A stretch of 64,000 nucleotides of DNA from Thereva unica (lineage: Eukaryota > Arthropoda > Insecta > Diptera > Therevidae). A program made the translations under genes and the position numbers. Below are positions 22,031 to 33,008 of the stretch, in pieces. A model generated the notes under the pieces. The model saw only the letters and a list, made by a program, of their open reading frames with translations, did not search any database and was not told where the DNA came from. Positions within the stretch are counted from its first letter, which is position 1. Every line of letters starts with the position of its first letter. The DNA is taken from contig OX465281.1 of assembly GCA_949987705.1 (NCBI GenBank), forward strand, positions 158,982,393 to 159,046,392, given 5' to 3'.

Positions 22031-23446
22031 TTAAGGAGACCAAACCTGGGACGCATATTCAAGTAAAGGTCTGACAAGGGAGATGTAGAGGTGTTTAGTG
22101 ATCAGGGTGCTATTAAATTCTTTGGACCACCTTTTAATAAAACCCAAGACTAAGCTGCTCTTGGTAGAAATATAGTTGATATGAGAAGCAAAGTCCAGCT
22201 TGGTGTCAAATCTAGTCCCGAGATCTTTGACAAAATTAACACGGGAGACACCCTCACTGGAAAATGAGTAGTTATAAATTATAGGATCACGTCGCCTACT
22301 AAAAGTCATGACTTCGCATTTACTAATATTAAGAACCAGGTTGTTGTTAGCGCACCAAGAGTAAAAGGTGTCGAGGTCGACTTGCAAAAGTTTGCAGTCC
22401 TCCATACTCTTTAAGTGACGGTATAATTTGATGTCATCAGCATAAATCAGGATTCTGCAGTGTCTTAGCAAGGTAACAATATAATCAATAGAAAGAATAA
22501 AGAGGATAGGGCCAAGATGACTGCCTTGAGGGACACCGGATGACGCCTCAATGGTGGCGGATTTGGATCCACGGAAAAGGACTTGGTAGGTCCTGTCAGC
22601 TAATTAGGACTGGAACCATAATAGAAGGGCTTCAGGGAAACCTAACTTTTTTAGTTTGAAAAGTATAATGGAGTGGAAAGCTTGTCAAATGCCTTACTGA
22701 AATCAGTGTAAACACAATCAGTTTGGCAACCGGAAACGAAGCCTTCAACAGCATGGGAAGTGAATTCAAGGAGATTGGTGGTAGTGGAACGAGCTGGAAG
22801 GAAACCATGTTGGTTTGTAGAAATAAGTTTTTTGCAGATGGGCACGATTGCAGAATAAATGATTGATTCAAAAAGCTTCGGTATGATAGACAGCTTGGCA
22901 ACTGGTCTGTAGTTCGATATTTCGTTCTTGCTACCACTTTTGTGAATAGGAATTATGAACGAATTCTTCCAAAGAGTAGGGAAGTACCCTTTATCCAGGG
23001 ACTTTTGAAAAAGGGTTTTCAGTGGAGACTGGAGAACCTCCACACAGGATTTAAGGACAGCAGGAGGGATACCGTCAGGGCCGGAAGTGAAATCGTATGG
23101 GAGTTCATCAATATGTTTCATGATATCGTCAATGGAGATTGAGAGAGACAAACTAGTAGCCTCTCGGTGTAGAGTTTTGTGACGAAAATTATTGTCATTA
23201 GGCTGAAAATTAGAAGGGGTGAAAGATTGATGAAAGAATGCAGCAAACATGTTGCAAATCGAGGAAGACTCACTACTTGACCAGTTAGTGTGCTGCATAG
23301 TTTTTGGGTAGTTATCAGCTTTTTTCTTGGAGTTGAGAAATTTGAAGAAGTTTCTAGGATCAGTATAAACCTGGTCCCTCATGCTGCTGAGATATTCGCC
23401 ATACAGAGCAGAAGAGAGTAAACGAAATCTGTTATAGCAATCAGTA
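22031..23446 (-). pseudogene. LINE-A ORF2 reverse transcriptase part
   Basis: Reverse transcriptase core in order: FTSGPDGIPPAVLKS, FIIPIHKSGSKNEISNYRPV, HGFLPARSTTTNL, YTDFSKAFD (first catalytic Asp), then after a frameshift near 22680 GVPQGSHLGPILF and IYADDIKLY (catalytic pair). A TAA interrupts the frame near 22604 (WFQ S stop). The C-terminal thumb region (LVRPLLEYASQVWSP) is present. The enzyme would prime reverse transcription at nicked target DNA. Upstream, the frame continues through TDCYNRFRLLSSALYGEYL to the foldback insertion at 23456. Confidence 0.85.
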
Positions 23447-23455
23447 AATGTAATA
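23447..23455. other. 9-bp target-site duplication, left copy
   Basis: AATGTAATA, repeated at 25529-25537 on the other side of the foldback element. Confidence 0.9.
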
Positions 23456-23623
23456 GGAAGTGTTTAACGACACACAAAAACGCGACACTCGAAACGCGAA
23501 AAACTCGAAAAACGCGACACGCGACACTCGAAAGTGAAACTGGAAGTGCGACGTTGCCACTTTTTCATAAACACGCGAAAAACGCGATTCTTAAAGTAAT
23601 CAAAAAGGTAAGTATTCAAAAGA
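23456..23623 (+). repeat. Foldback left terminal inverted repeat
   Basis: 168 bp, the exact reverse complement of 25361-25528 by my base-by-base reading. Rich in CGCGACACTCG and CGAAAAACGCG motifs. It ends with GGTAAGTATTCAAAAGA. Confidence 0.95.
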
Positions 23624-25360
23624 ATGCGGCAGTGCGGCAATGCGGCAGTGCGGCAGTGCGGCAATGCGGCAATGCGGCAGTGCGGCAGTGCGGCAGTGCG
23701 ACAATGCGGCAATGCGGCAATGCGGGAATGCGGGAATGCGGGAATGCGGCAATGCGGGAATGCGGCAATGCGGGAATGCGGCAATGCGGCAATGCGGGAA
23801 TGCGGCAATGCGGGAATGCGGCAATGCGGGAATGCGGCCATGCGGGAATGCGGCAATGCGGGAATGCGGGAATGCGGCAATGCGGGAATGCGGGAATGCG
23901 GGAATGCGGCAATGCGGGAATGCGGTAATGCGGCAATGCGGGAATGCGGGAATGCGGCAATACGGGAATGCGGCAATGCGGGAATGCGGCAATGCGGGAA
24001 TGCGGCAATGCGGGAATGCGGCAATGCGGGAATGCGGGAATGCGGCAATGCGGGAATGCGGCAATGCGGGAATGCGGCAATGCGGGAATGCGGGAATGCG
24101 GCAACGCGGGAATGCGGGAATGCGGCAATGCGGGAATGCGGGAATGCGGCAATGCGGCAATGCGGCAATGCGGGAATGCGGCAATGCGGCAATGCGGGAA
24201 TGCGGCAATGCGGGAATGCGGGAATGCGGGAATGCGGCAATGCGGGAATGCGGGAATGCGGTAATGCGGGAATGCGGCAATGCGGGAATGCGCAATGCGG
24301 GAATGCGGCAATGCGGGAATGCGGCAATGAGGCAATGCGGGAATGCGGCAATGCGGGAATGCGGCAATGCGGGAATGCGGCAATGCGGGAATGCGGCAAT
24401 GCGGGAATGCGGTAATGCGGCAATGCGGCAATGCGGGAATGCGGGAATGCGGCAATACGGGAATGCGGCAATGCGGGAATGCGGCAATACGGGAATGCGG
24501 CAATGCGGGAATGCGGCAATGCGGGAATGCGGCAATGCGGGAATGCGGCAATGCGGCAATGCGGGAATGCGGCAATGCGGGAATGCGGCAATGCGGGAAT
24601 GCGGCAATGCGGGAATGCGGGAATGCGGGAATGCGGCAACGCGGGAATGCGGGAATGCGGCAATGCGGGAATGCGGGAATGCGGCAATGCGGGAATGCGG
24701 CAATGCGGGAATGCGGCAATGCGGCAATGCGGCAATGCGGGAATGCGGCAATGCGGGAATGCGGGAATGCGGGAATGCGGCAATGCGGGAATGCGGGAAT
24801 GCGGTAATGCGGGAATGCGGCAATGCGGGAATGCGCAATGCGGGAATGCGGCAATGCGGGAATGCGGCAATGCGGCAATGCGGGAATGCGGCAATGCGGG
24901 AATGCGGCCATGCGGGAATGCGGGAATGCGGCAATGCGGGAATGCGGCAATGCGGGAATGCGGCAGTGCGGCAATGCGGCAGTGCGGCAGTGCGGCAATG
25001 CGGTAGTGCGGCAATGCGGCAATGCGGGAATGCGGCAACGCGGGAATGCGGGAATGCGGCAATGCGGGAATGCGGGAATGCGGCAATGCGGGAATGCGGC
25101 AATGCGGGAATGCGGCAATGCGGGAATGCGGCAATGCGGGAATGCGGCAATGCGGGAATGCGGCAATGCGGGAATGCGGGAATGCGGCAATGCGGGAATG
25201 CGGCAATGCGGGAATGCGGTAATGCGGCAATGCGGGAATTGCACTGCCGCATTGCCGCATTGTCGCACTGCCGCACTGCCGCATTGCCGCATTGCCGCAC
25301 TGCCGCACTGCCGCATTGCCGCACTGCCGCATTGCCGCAGTGCGGCAATGCGGATGTACA
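23624..25360. repeat. 8-bp minisatellite (AATGCGGG/AATGCGGC)
   Basis: About 200 tandem octamers. The first about 100 bp use AGTGCGGC/AATGCGGC units. The centre alternates AATGCGGG and AATGCGGC. From 25240 the array turns to the opposite strand (GCACTGCCGCATTGCC), mirroring the left edge, so the inverted structure extends beyond the 168-bp ends. Longer blocks, for example the CGGGAATGCGCAATGCGGG break near 24290 and 24835, recur about 544 bp apart, showing higher-order duplication. Confidence 0.95.
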
Positions 25361-25528
25361 TCTTTTGAATACTTACCTTTTTGATTACTTTAAGAATCGC
25401 GTTTTTCGCGTGTTTATGAAAAAGTGGCAACGTCGCACTTCCAGTTTCACTTTCGAGTGTCGCGTGTCGCGTTTTTCGAGTTTTTCGCGTTTCGAGTGTC
25501 GCGTTTTTGTGTGTCGTTAAACACTTCC
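25361..25528 (-). repeat. Foldback right terminal inverted repeat
   Basis: 168 bp, reverse complement of 23456-23623 with no difference that I can find. That points to a recent insertion or to copy correction between the ends. Confidence 0.95.
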
Positions 25529-25537
25529 AATGTAATA
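25529..25537. other. 9-bp target-site duplication, right copy
   Basis: AATGTAATA, matching 23447-23455. Confidence 0.9.
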
Positions 25538-26620
25538 AGACTCGGAGAGTCCTTTCTCTTTAAATAGGTCTTCCAGAGTCTATTTTTCTGATTCCTTAAA
25601 TGCTTCAGCTCATTATTATACCAAGGTGGAGTAGAACTGCGCAACTTTTGGGACTCAAACGGTACACATGAAGCAATAGCTTCCTATAGTACGGCATAAA
25701 ACCGTGCAACATCGACATCCAACTCATTTGCGGAAAGTAAGCTGTTGAAATCAGTCAAGGCAAGCTTAGATGAGAGTTCATTAAAGTTGGCCTTCATAAA
25801 ATTGAAGGAATGGGTTACCGCCTCCGAACAAGGATTGTTCCTTGAGTTCAAGCACTAATTGAGCGAGAGAGGAGGGTGGTAATTGTCAACGGACGTCATG
25901 ACTATTGGACTGGGTTCAACAATCATGTTTCCTGAGTCAGTAAAGAATACAAGATCCAACTGCCTCCCTAACATATTAGTCACACCATTCATTTGATTAA
26001 GGCCAAGTGAGAATAAGGAGTTGAGAAAACAGGATTCCTTAGAATTAAAATTGCCTTCGGGGAGGTAGTTATCGTCAGCTTCGTCAAATACCCACTGAAT
26101 ATTGGGTAAATTGAAGTCACCAAGAAGAAGTAATTCATCACCAGTGTTCATCATATTCAGGCTATAATCAACACAAGAGATGAGAATATCATAGAGGTTT
26201 ATACCTCCATCGTCAAGTGTGCTTATCATATCTGGTGGGATATAGCAGCACAACAGGAAGAGATTTGATTTTGAAAAAGAGATCTTGAGAGCGACAAGCT
26301 CAATGTCCAAATGGTTAGAGAAACTAGGAAGCGAAATTGGGTTACAATTAAGGTGGCTGCGGCATGCAAGAAGTACGCCACCCCCGCGAGCTTCCGAGTC
26401 AGTGTGACGGTCCCTCCGAAAGACTTGGTAGGAGGAATCGAAGAGTTCAGCATTAAGAATGCCTTCGTGAAGCCAGGTTTCCGTGAACGCTATGACATCG
26501 AACCCGCTAGCCATCGATGCCTGAAGGATGTCGTTAGTTTTTGACCTTGTCCCCCTTACGTTTTGGTAGTAGAGGGAAAGGGTCTCAAGTTTTTTGGCAT
26601 CCTTGGTGTTCTCGGAATGG
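25538..26620 (-). pseudogene. LINE-A ORF2 endonuclease part
   Basis: An endonuclease/exonuclease/phosphatase-fold domain: LSLYYQNVRGTRSKTND, DVIAFTETWL (catalytic Glu), SEARGGGVLLAC, LLLLGDFNLPNIQW (Asp/Asn) and, near its end, VDNYHPPLSL, which stands where the SDH motif is usual. A stop at 25855 follows. The linker to reverse transcriptase (TPPWYNNELKHLRNQKNRLW, 25570-25644) is in another frame and has a TAG near 25687. The enzyme would nick genomic DNA to start target-primed reverse transcription. The N-terminal residues overlap ORF1 in another frame. Confidence 0.8.
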
Positions 26621-27272
26621 AAACGTTTGAGTGATGTGCTCGAGTACGGGTACGGGGAACAAAGAGCTTGGTAAGGGCACCAGCAGGCCAGAAACCAGGA
26701 TCTAAAAGAGTCTCGGCAATAACGGGCGGTGCAGACAAAACGAAAGAAGCAACAGGCTTGGAAGCCTTGCTGACTTTTCTGCATGAAACCGTTCCAGGGT
26801 CTATAGATTTCTTCCTTAAATATTCACAGACAGACTCCGTCGTAGTTTCAGCAGAGAATCGTGATATAAAGATATCTAAAGGTCTCGGTATCGTAATCAG
26901 AGGGGTGCACGGTTCTAGGGGAACTGTAGCTTCAGTGACCGGGGGGTTGGCCACTATTAAGGTCGAAGAGGTTGATACCGAGACCGGCCTAGAGATCGAT
27001 TCTATCCCTGGAACGCGGGGTAAGAAACTCGGGGTGACACCGTCACCAATGATGGCTTGGCGATTTCGATTTTTCCTGCGACTTTTCCGACGCACCTTAA
27101 TAAGAATTGAATTTACGGCCTCCTGTGGCAAGAAGACGTTCTCCGAACGAGAAGTAGGCGCGGGACAGGTTGAAGACAGAGGCTGCTCCTCAACCTGCAG
27201 AGCGTCATCAGATGCTGCCGTCGCTGGGGAGGTCTTATTTGTAACAACGACGCTCTCCAATTTTAAGGACAT
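26556..27272 (-). pseudogene. LINE-A ORF1 fragment (nucleic-acid-binding protein)
   Basis: 238 open codons. The C-terminal half has the ORF1 RNA-recognition-like domain (LDIFISRFSAETTTESVCEYL, then LLDPGFWPAGALTKLFVPR). The N-terminal half is low in recognisable features, with a basic patch KVRRKSRRKNRNRQ. The start codon comes from the flanking 118-bp repeat (CAT of CATTATAGGG), so the element is 5'-truncated and the real start is lost. ORF1 proteins bind the element RNA. Confidence 0.65.
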
Positions 27273-27445
27273 TATAGGGATGCACTGTCAAAATTTCAGC
27301 CCTATAGCTCCAGCGGTTTGGTAAACCCCATTTCACCCCCTTAGGGGATGAATTTAGAAAAATCGCTTCTTAGTGGATGTCCACATCATTATAGGGATGC
27401 ACTGTCTAAATTTCAGCCCTTTAGCTCTAGCGGTTTAGGTTGTGC
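27269..27445. repeat. Continuation of the 118-bp tandem repeat
   Basis: The two units CATTATAGGGATGCACTGTC...TTAGGGGATGAATTTAG continue the array cut by LINE-A at 21338. Confidence 0.85.
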
Positions 27446-27700
27446 GTTGTCTGTCAGTCAGTTACTTTTTATACAATTAAAAAAAGGAAAGAAAAAAAAT
27501 CCCCTTACTACTTATTGAACCCCATTTCACCCCCTTCAACCCTTTTTTTCTCCATAAATAGTAGCCTATGTCCGTCTCCAAGGTATAAACTATGTCTGTA
27601 GCAAATTTCATCAAAATCGGTCCAGTGATTTAGGCGTGAAAGCGTAACAGACAGACAGACAGACAGAGTTACTTTCGCATTTATAATATTAGTAAGAAGT
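27446..27700 (+). other. Dispersed-repeat tail with (CAGA)n
   Basis: Contains AAATTTCATCAAAATCGGTC, a CAGACAGACAGACAGAC run and TTTCGCATTTATAATATTAG. I recognise this as a common 3'-tail type of insect LINE-derived repeats; the family is unassigned. Confidence 0.5.
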
Positions 27701-27750
27701 AGCAAAACTTGCCAATTTAAGATCTTTCTGTGTAACTGATGTTTTTCTAT

Positions 27751-28469
27751 TTAAGGGGTTAGGCCACTCTAGAAATTTCGAAAACTAAATTTTTTTTTTG
27801 GTTAAATTGTCCCTTAAGACCCCAAAACGATAATCTAGAAGGCCAATTGTACGGTTCAGTCATCGCAGATTAAAGGTATTGTAAAATTATTCATGATTTT
27901 CTACTATTCAAAAGTTCAAACGCGTGTATCTCAAAACTGCATTTTTTAAGTTTGCCGGAAACATAACTCAGACAATTTTCAACCGATTTACTTGAAATAT
28001 TGAATATATCTTGAAAAATACAATGTCTGTAGAAGTACGTAGGATTTTCTTTTTATATTACATAGTTCATTTGTTATTAACAATTATCTGATGAATTTTA
28101 AGCAAATTTTTCAGTTTCCACTTTGGAAGTGCGCCATTTGAACAAAAATTAATATATCGAAAAAACCTGCCTACTTCTATAGCAGTTATTATATAAAATC
28201 CAAAAATACAAATTGGCTTATTATAATTCAAAAATTGGAAGAGATATTTGTCTGGCCGTGGACCTAGAAAACCGGGGACGTCATCGGGAAAACGCGGCAC
28301 AGCCGCTATTTTGAAATTGATTGCTTCAGAAAAAATTTTGCATACAGTCAATACACTCAATATGCATAATAATTCCTCTTTATTGGAATCTCGATTTATT
28401 TTGTAGTTTTTCTGAAAAAAATCCAAAAAACAGCTATTTTTCGGCCTCTAGAGTGGCTTAACCTCTTAA
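27751..28469. mobile_element. TTAA-bounded MITE, about 719 bp
   Basis: It starts TTAAGGGGTTAGGCCACTC and ends with the inverted form GAGTGGCTTAACCTCTTAA. The arms match over 23 bp with two differences. TTAA at both ends fits the piggyBac-type target. There is no transposase; the 119-codon minus-strand ORF at 28067-28426 has no recognisable domain. Confidence 0.75.
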
Positions 28470-28943
28470 ACAAACTAGTTGGGATGTGGGTTCGACCCTT
28501 TCGGTCCACACGATCAACTTCCCAGTATGATGGATGTTGAATATTATGATTGGATATTTTAATAATAAATGAACAATAGGCAATATAGAATATATGTATA
28601 ATACTGAGAATTTGTCACAATTGTTTATCAATATTTTCGCTAAAATGTCAAACTAAATGTGCGCACTTACAAGATTAGGATGACGAAAATGTATATAACA
28701 TTGATGTATTAATGTTTTTCGGAAACTCAATGAAGTCGATATAGTTTTTAGTTCGCGCGGTATCGTGCAGGTACAAAAATCACTTAAGTCATTTAAACCA
28801 AAAAACCGCTCGCCCGAATATTATAAAAATCTTTTCAGATTATATTGTCGCTAATACGCTTCGAACGGCACCTCAAGTAAGTCAATATCTTTCGTGGTTC
28901 GGGCGATATCGTGCAGACGAGTTGTTTATAAGGCAGGAAACCA
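28470..28943. other. Unassigned AT-rich stretch upstream of BEL-2 gag
   Basis: No ORF. Two related sentences, TTCGCGCGGTATCGTGCAGG (about 28752) and TTCGGGCGATATCGTGCAGA (about 28899), suggest a leader duplication. I find no copy of the BEL-2 3' LTR here, so the 5' LTR seems lost or replaced. Confidence 0.5.
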
Positions 28944-30629
28944 GTGGACAGGCTCTCCAAACCATCATCCGAAACTATGTATAAGAAGGATGGCTCGAAG
29001 CGGAAGGACCATTCATATTACCAGAGACGATTAACCCAGCTGGAGGAGGAATGGAGCCGCTTCCAAGACACCGATACCACCATTAGGCAACAACCAGATT
29101 TGCCTATGTCGCATAAATATTTTGCGACCAATTATTATAGAACCATAAAGGAAGTTTTTCTGAAATATCAGGAATATTTCCGCCAGAAGCAGGCGGTGTG
29201 CGCTTCTGTTGGTGAAGCAGATGATAATTTCGAAGAAGAAGATGACCACAATTCAGACCACGACGATGCTGGTTCCATTGCCCAGGGTGGCCAACCCAAT
29301 CGCTTGCCGCCAACCAAACGAAATTAATACAATACCGCCAAAGGTCCAGACCACCAAGGGTCACAATTCCAAGTATGTGGAACATAAATTACCAGAAACT
29401 GCCACCAGTTCCGAGCTAAGCAAGCTGATGCGGAAACAATCCAGCATAATCGAGTCCTTGTGCCGCCATCTGCGCAAGATTGATTATGCCATAACCAACC
29501 GACATTACTATGACGTTACGATGCAGACCATAAATCGCTATTGGTCACAAATCGAAGAACTTCACCATCAACTGTGGGAATCCTCTTCCGATCCAACCAG
29601 CCAAGGGTATGAAGAACGGGTCCAGGATGCTATGGTTCAACTCACCACCAAAGGGAAAAAGGAATCGTCCAATCCAGAGGCATCGGCAAACTACAACAAG
29701 CTGAAGCTACCTAAAATTACTATCCCGAAGTTTGATGGAAACTACCTTACCTGGAGATAGTTTTACGATCTCTTCAGCCAAATGGTCGATAAGGAAGAAA
29801 TGGCATCATGTCAGAAGATGTGGTACCTAAAAACCAATGTGAGTGCGAGGCCGAGAAGCTAATCCGGCATTTCACAATATCCGATGAGAATTACGAGTCA
29901 GCCTGGCAGACCCTGAAGGATCGCTACCAGAATACCAGACTGTTAACAGCGGCACTTATAAATAGACTGCTCTCACAACCAACCTGCCCAGCTGATCACA
30001 GCTCTTCGATCTCCATTAAGGCTTTGCACGACACGACCAAGGAATACCTACAGGGATTGGAAAATCTGGGTGTTCCCATTACCAATTGGGACCCCTTACT
30101 GCTGCATATACTAATAAGAAAGTTAGATAGGGCTAGCCATACCTTATACGAACAAGGATTAGCGAACCCTCGGGAGCTGCAAAGTGTGAAAGTGTTTGTA
30201 AGATTCCTAGAAAACCGATTCCAATCATTAGAAGGAAGTAAAGCTAGAAGCGGCGATGGCAATCACAGGAAACCCAATACTGTTAGATCAATGACGTCCA
30301 TCGTGTCATCTAAGGCGAACTGCGTATGTTGTAAGAAAGGAGCCCATCCCCTCTACTTCTGCGCAACCTTCTTGCGATTGGCGACGCATCAACGATTAAG
30401 TCTAATTCAACGGCATCAGTTATGCATCAACTGTCTTCGTCCTGGACACGACTTTTCTTCATGTACTCTCAGAGGCTGCTCCAAGTGTGACCAAAAACAT
30501 AATACACTGTTACATACCAGCTACTCCACCAAATCCACCGTAACAGCAACTTCCAAGCCAATCTCTACCGCGAGAATCATTTACTCCAACATGCAAGCAG
30601 ACGGATGCCACAACGCTCACAACGTTTAA
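28944..30629 (+). pseudogene. gag: BEL-2 gag (broken)
   Basis: Three overlapping pieces: 28944-29327 (YYQRRLTQLEEEWSRF), 29209-29760 (KLPKITIPKFDGNYLTW) and 29808-30629. Frameshifts lie near 29310 and 29840, and a TAG at 29758 follows TWR. The last piece contains SISIKALHDTTKEYLQGLEN and zinc knuckles CVCCKKGAHPLYFC, CINCLRPGHDFSSC and CSKCDQKHNTLLH. Same domain order as BEL-1 gag. Inactive. Confidence 0.85.
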
Positions 30630-31233
30630 AGATCCTAGTGAAGAAAGAAGTTATGTTCTACTAAGCACAGCTGTAGTTCGATTAGTAGCCGGAAACGGTA
30701 AAAGCGTTGAAAGCCGCGCCATATTAGACTCGGATTCCCAAGTGAATTTTCTCTCCGAAAGATTAATGAAGAAACTCGGAGTGAAACCGGTCATAGACTC
30801 GATGATGATACACGGTATATTCAACGTAAGGCAAGAAGCTCGCCAAAGAGTCAGCCTACAACTACAGTCAACTTTAAATGGTTTCTCTACCAGACTGGAA
30901 GCTTTCGTTATTCCCCAGATCATAACACCTCAACCTTCCCAGTTTATCGATACCTCTAACTGGTCAATTCCCCAGAATATACAATTGGCTGATCCCAAGT
31001 TCAACCGGCCCAATAGAATTGACTTGTTATTGGGCGCCGAATTTTCACATCATTTATTATCAGTTGGACAAATAAAGATGTCAGAGGATCTACCCTTACT
31101 CCAAAACACAGTCTTCGGCTGGATAGTAGCGGGTAAAATAAGAAATATTGATCTCACTACAGCGGCTTGTGGCATCAAGCTATTGAAAAATTTTGGAAAC
31201 TGGAAGAAGCGGAGGAAACTATGCCACAATTGA
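30630..31233 (+). pseudogene. pol: BEL-2 retropepsin region
   Basis: The protease frame runs from near VLLSTAVVRLVAGNG to FGWIVAGKI. Its active-site motif reads LDSDSQ (about 30727) instead of the family D-S/T/P-G-S-Q, so the glycine after the catalytic Asp-Ser is Asp. That should disable it. A frameshift near 31170 separates it from reverse transcriptase. Confidence 0.75.
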
Positions 31234-33008
31234 CGGCTGAGCAAGCAAAATGCGAAATGTTCTTCAATCAAACAGTACGGCGAAACCACGATGGCCGATT
31301 TATCGTCAGCCTGCCATTTGCAAAGGATCCCGGAAGGTTAGGCGAATCTCGGGACATTGCTTTTCGACGTTTCTTGGCATTAGAGAGAAGATTATCTAAG
31401 AACCCAGAATTAAGGAAACTCTATGTTGAGTTTATGCAAGAATACCGCACGCTTGGGCACATGAAAGAAGTCCAACTAAATAACGTTCAAATTCCAAGTT
31501 ATTTCATACCTCACCATAGTGTACTAAAGCCAGAAAGCACCAGCACTAAATTGAGAGTGGTTTTTGATGCTTCCGCAAAAACGTCCTCCAATATATCACT
31601 AAATGATATTCTGCAAACAGGACCCACCATACAGGATGATTTGTTTTCTCTTCTAATACGTTTCAGAATGCCTCGATATATTTTCTCTGCCGATATACAA
31701 AAAATGTATCGCCAGATATTGATCGACGAGAAGGATCGAAATTATCAACTTATTCTGTGGCGTGACGACCCAAAGGAAACTCTAAGGTGCTATCAACTCT
31801 GCACAGTTACTTACGGCACAACAACGGCTCCGTACTTGGCGACGAAGTGCTTACAAAGGTTAGCCCAAGAAGGAAGTTCACAATATCCACTAGGATCAGC
31901 TGTACTCCAGAACGAATTTTATATGGACGACGTTATGACCGGTTCGGACAGTTTGGTCACCGCTTTGGCAACTCAAGAGCAACTAACAAACTTGCTTCTA
32001 TCAGCAGGCTTCAAACTCAGAAAATGGTGCGCAAATCATTCCCAGTTATTACAAAATATTCCACCTCCAGATCGTGAAATACAAATAAATTTCACCGATG
32101 AAACAAGGGACAACATAAAAACTCTGGGACTTACCTGGCTACCCAAATCAGATGAATTTTCTATCAAAACCAATTGGACGGAGCAAGGCCGAGTTACCAA
32201 AAGGACAATTGCCTCGGACATAACTCGGTTGTTCGATCCTCTCGGAATATTGGGACCAGTAATTGTGACTTCCAAAATTTTCCTCCAACAACTTTGGCAG
32301 CTGAAGCTAGATTGGGATGCTGCCGTACCGCTGGAAATTAATACGAAGTGGAGCATCTTTCGGGAGAATTTAAAGTGTTTGAAGGATATACACTTTCCAA
32401 GGCATGTTTTTGCCCATGGAACGCCAAAGAATATCCAACTTCATACCTTTGCCGATGCTTCAGAGAAGGCATATGGAGCAGCCATCTATGTTCGCTCAGT
32501 TATCAAGGATGGACAGATTATTGTACGCCTACTCTGTGCGAAGTCCAGAGTGGCACCAGTAAAACAGGTCACGCTACCTCGATTAGAACTATGGGCTGCA
32601 AAACTCGCAGCAAAATTAGTCAACAGAGTTAAAACCAAATTACAACATAAGGATCTAGTAACCTATTGTTGGACGGATTCAGAGATAGTATTGGCCTGGA
32701 TCAACGCTAAATCATCAAATTACCATACCTTCGTGGCCAATCGTATAGCAGTCATACAACAGTATACTACCCCGCAGCAGTGGCGTCACGTAGGTTCCAA
32801 GAAAAACCCTGCGGACGTTCTGTCCAGAGGTATAGCTCCTGAACGGTTGTCATCCTGCAACCTGTGGTTCTACGGACCATTTTTCCTACATGGCAAGGAA
32901 GAAATATGGCCATCCGCATTCATTGACGCCACGGGGTCAAACAGAGGTAGAGAAAAGGAAAAACGTTGTGACATTAACAGCAACCGAACCAAAGTCAAGT
33001 GTTGCTAA
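31167..33008 (+). CDS. pol: BEL-2 reverse transcriptase and RNase H
   Basis: 613 open codons. Reverse transcriptase motifs in order: YFIPHHSVLKPES, LRVVFDASAKT, FSADIQKMYRQI (first Asp), TYGTTTAPYLA, FYMDDVMTG (catalytic pair), GFKLRKWCAN, TLGLTWLP and DPLGILGPVIV. RNase H follows (LHTFADASEKAYGAAIY, RLELWAAKLA, CWTDSEIVLAWI, NPADVLSRG). The catalytic residues are in place, so this part looks intact although the rest of pol is not. Confidence 0.85.
   Translation: MWHQAIEKFWKLEEAEETMPQLTAEQAKCEMFFNQTVRRNHDGRFIVSLPFAKDPGRLGESRDIAFRRFLALERRLSKNPELRKLYVEFMQEYRTLGHMKEVQLNNVQIPSYFIPHHSVLKPESTSTKLRVVFDASAKTSSNISLNDILQTGPTIQDDLFSLLIRFRMPRYIFSADIQKMYRQILIDEKDRNYQLILWRDDPKETLRCYQLCTVTYGTTTAPYLATKCLQRLAQEGSSQYPLGSAVLQNEFYMDDVMTGSDSLVTALATQEQLTNLLLSAGFKLRKWCANHSQLLQNIPPPDREIQINFTDETRDNIKTLGLTWLPKSDEFSIKTNWTEQGRVTKRTIASDITRLFDPLGILGPVIVTSKIFLQQLWQLKLDWDAAVPLEINTKWSIFRENLKCLKDIHFPRHVFAHGTPKNIQLHTFADASEKAYGAAIYVRSVIKDGQIIVRLLCAKSRVAPVKQVTLPRLELWAAKLAAKLVNRVKTKLQHKDLVTYCWTDSEIVLAWINAKSSNYHTFVANRIAVIQQYTTPQQWRHVGSKKNPADVLSRGIAPERLSSCNLWFYGPFFLHGKEEIWPSAFIDATGSNRGREKEKRCDINSNRTKVKCC

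Larger units (their letters stand above)
23456..25528. mobile_element. Foldback-type non-autonomous element, 2,073 bp
   Basis: The ends are perfect 168-bp inverted repeats (23456-23623 and 25361-25528), starting GGAAGTGTTTAACG. The interior is an 8-bp minisatellite. A 9-bp duplication AATGTAATA flanks it, and removing the element with one duplication copy rejoins the LINE-A reading frame (SPSLIT then FTDCYNRF), which proves insertion. There is no transposase. Long terminal repeats made of or joined to short tandem repeats plus 9-bp duplications resemble Drosophila FB elements and Mutator-like elements; that link is by analogy. Confidence 0.9.

Noticed and set aside
23464..25520. Several overlapping ORFs of up to 626 codons on both strands with repeats such as MRECGNAGMRQ
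   Set aside because: They arise because the 8-bp unit has no stop codon in any frame; open frames on both strands at once and the transposon context argue against a protein.
28067..28426. 119-codon ORF in the MITE
   Set aside because: No transposase motif; AT-rich composition makes such frames likely by chance.
28490..28943. 5' LTR of BEL-2
   Set aside because: I searched for the 3' LTR sequence (TGTTAGATATT, GATGTAACA) and found no convincing match.
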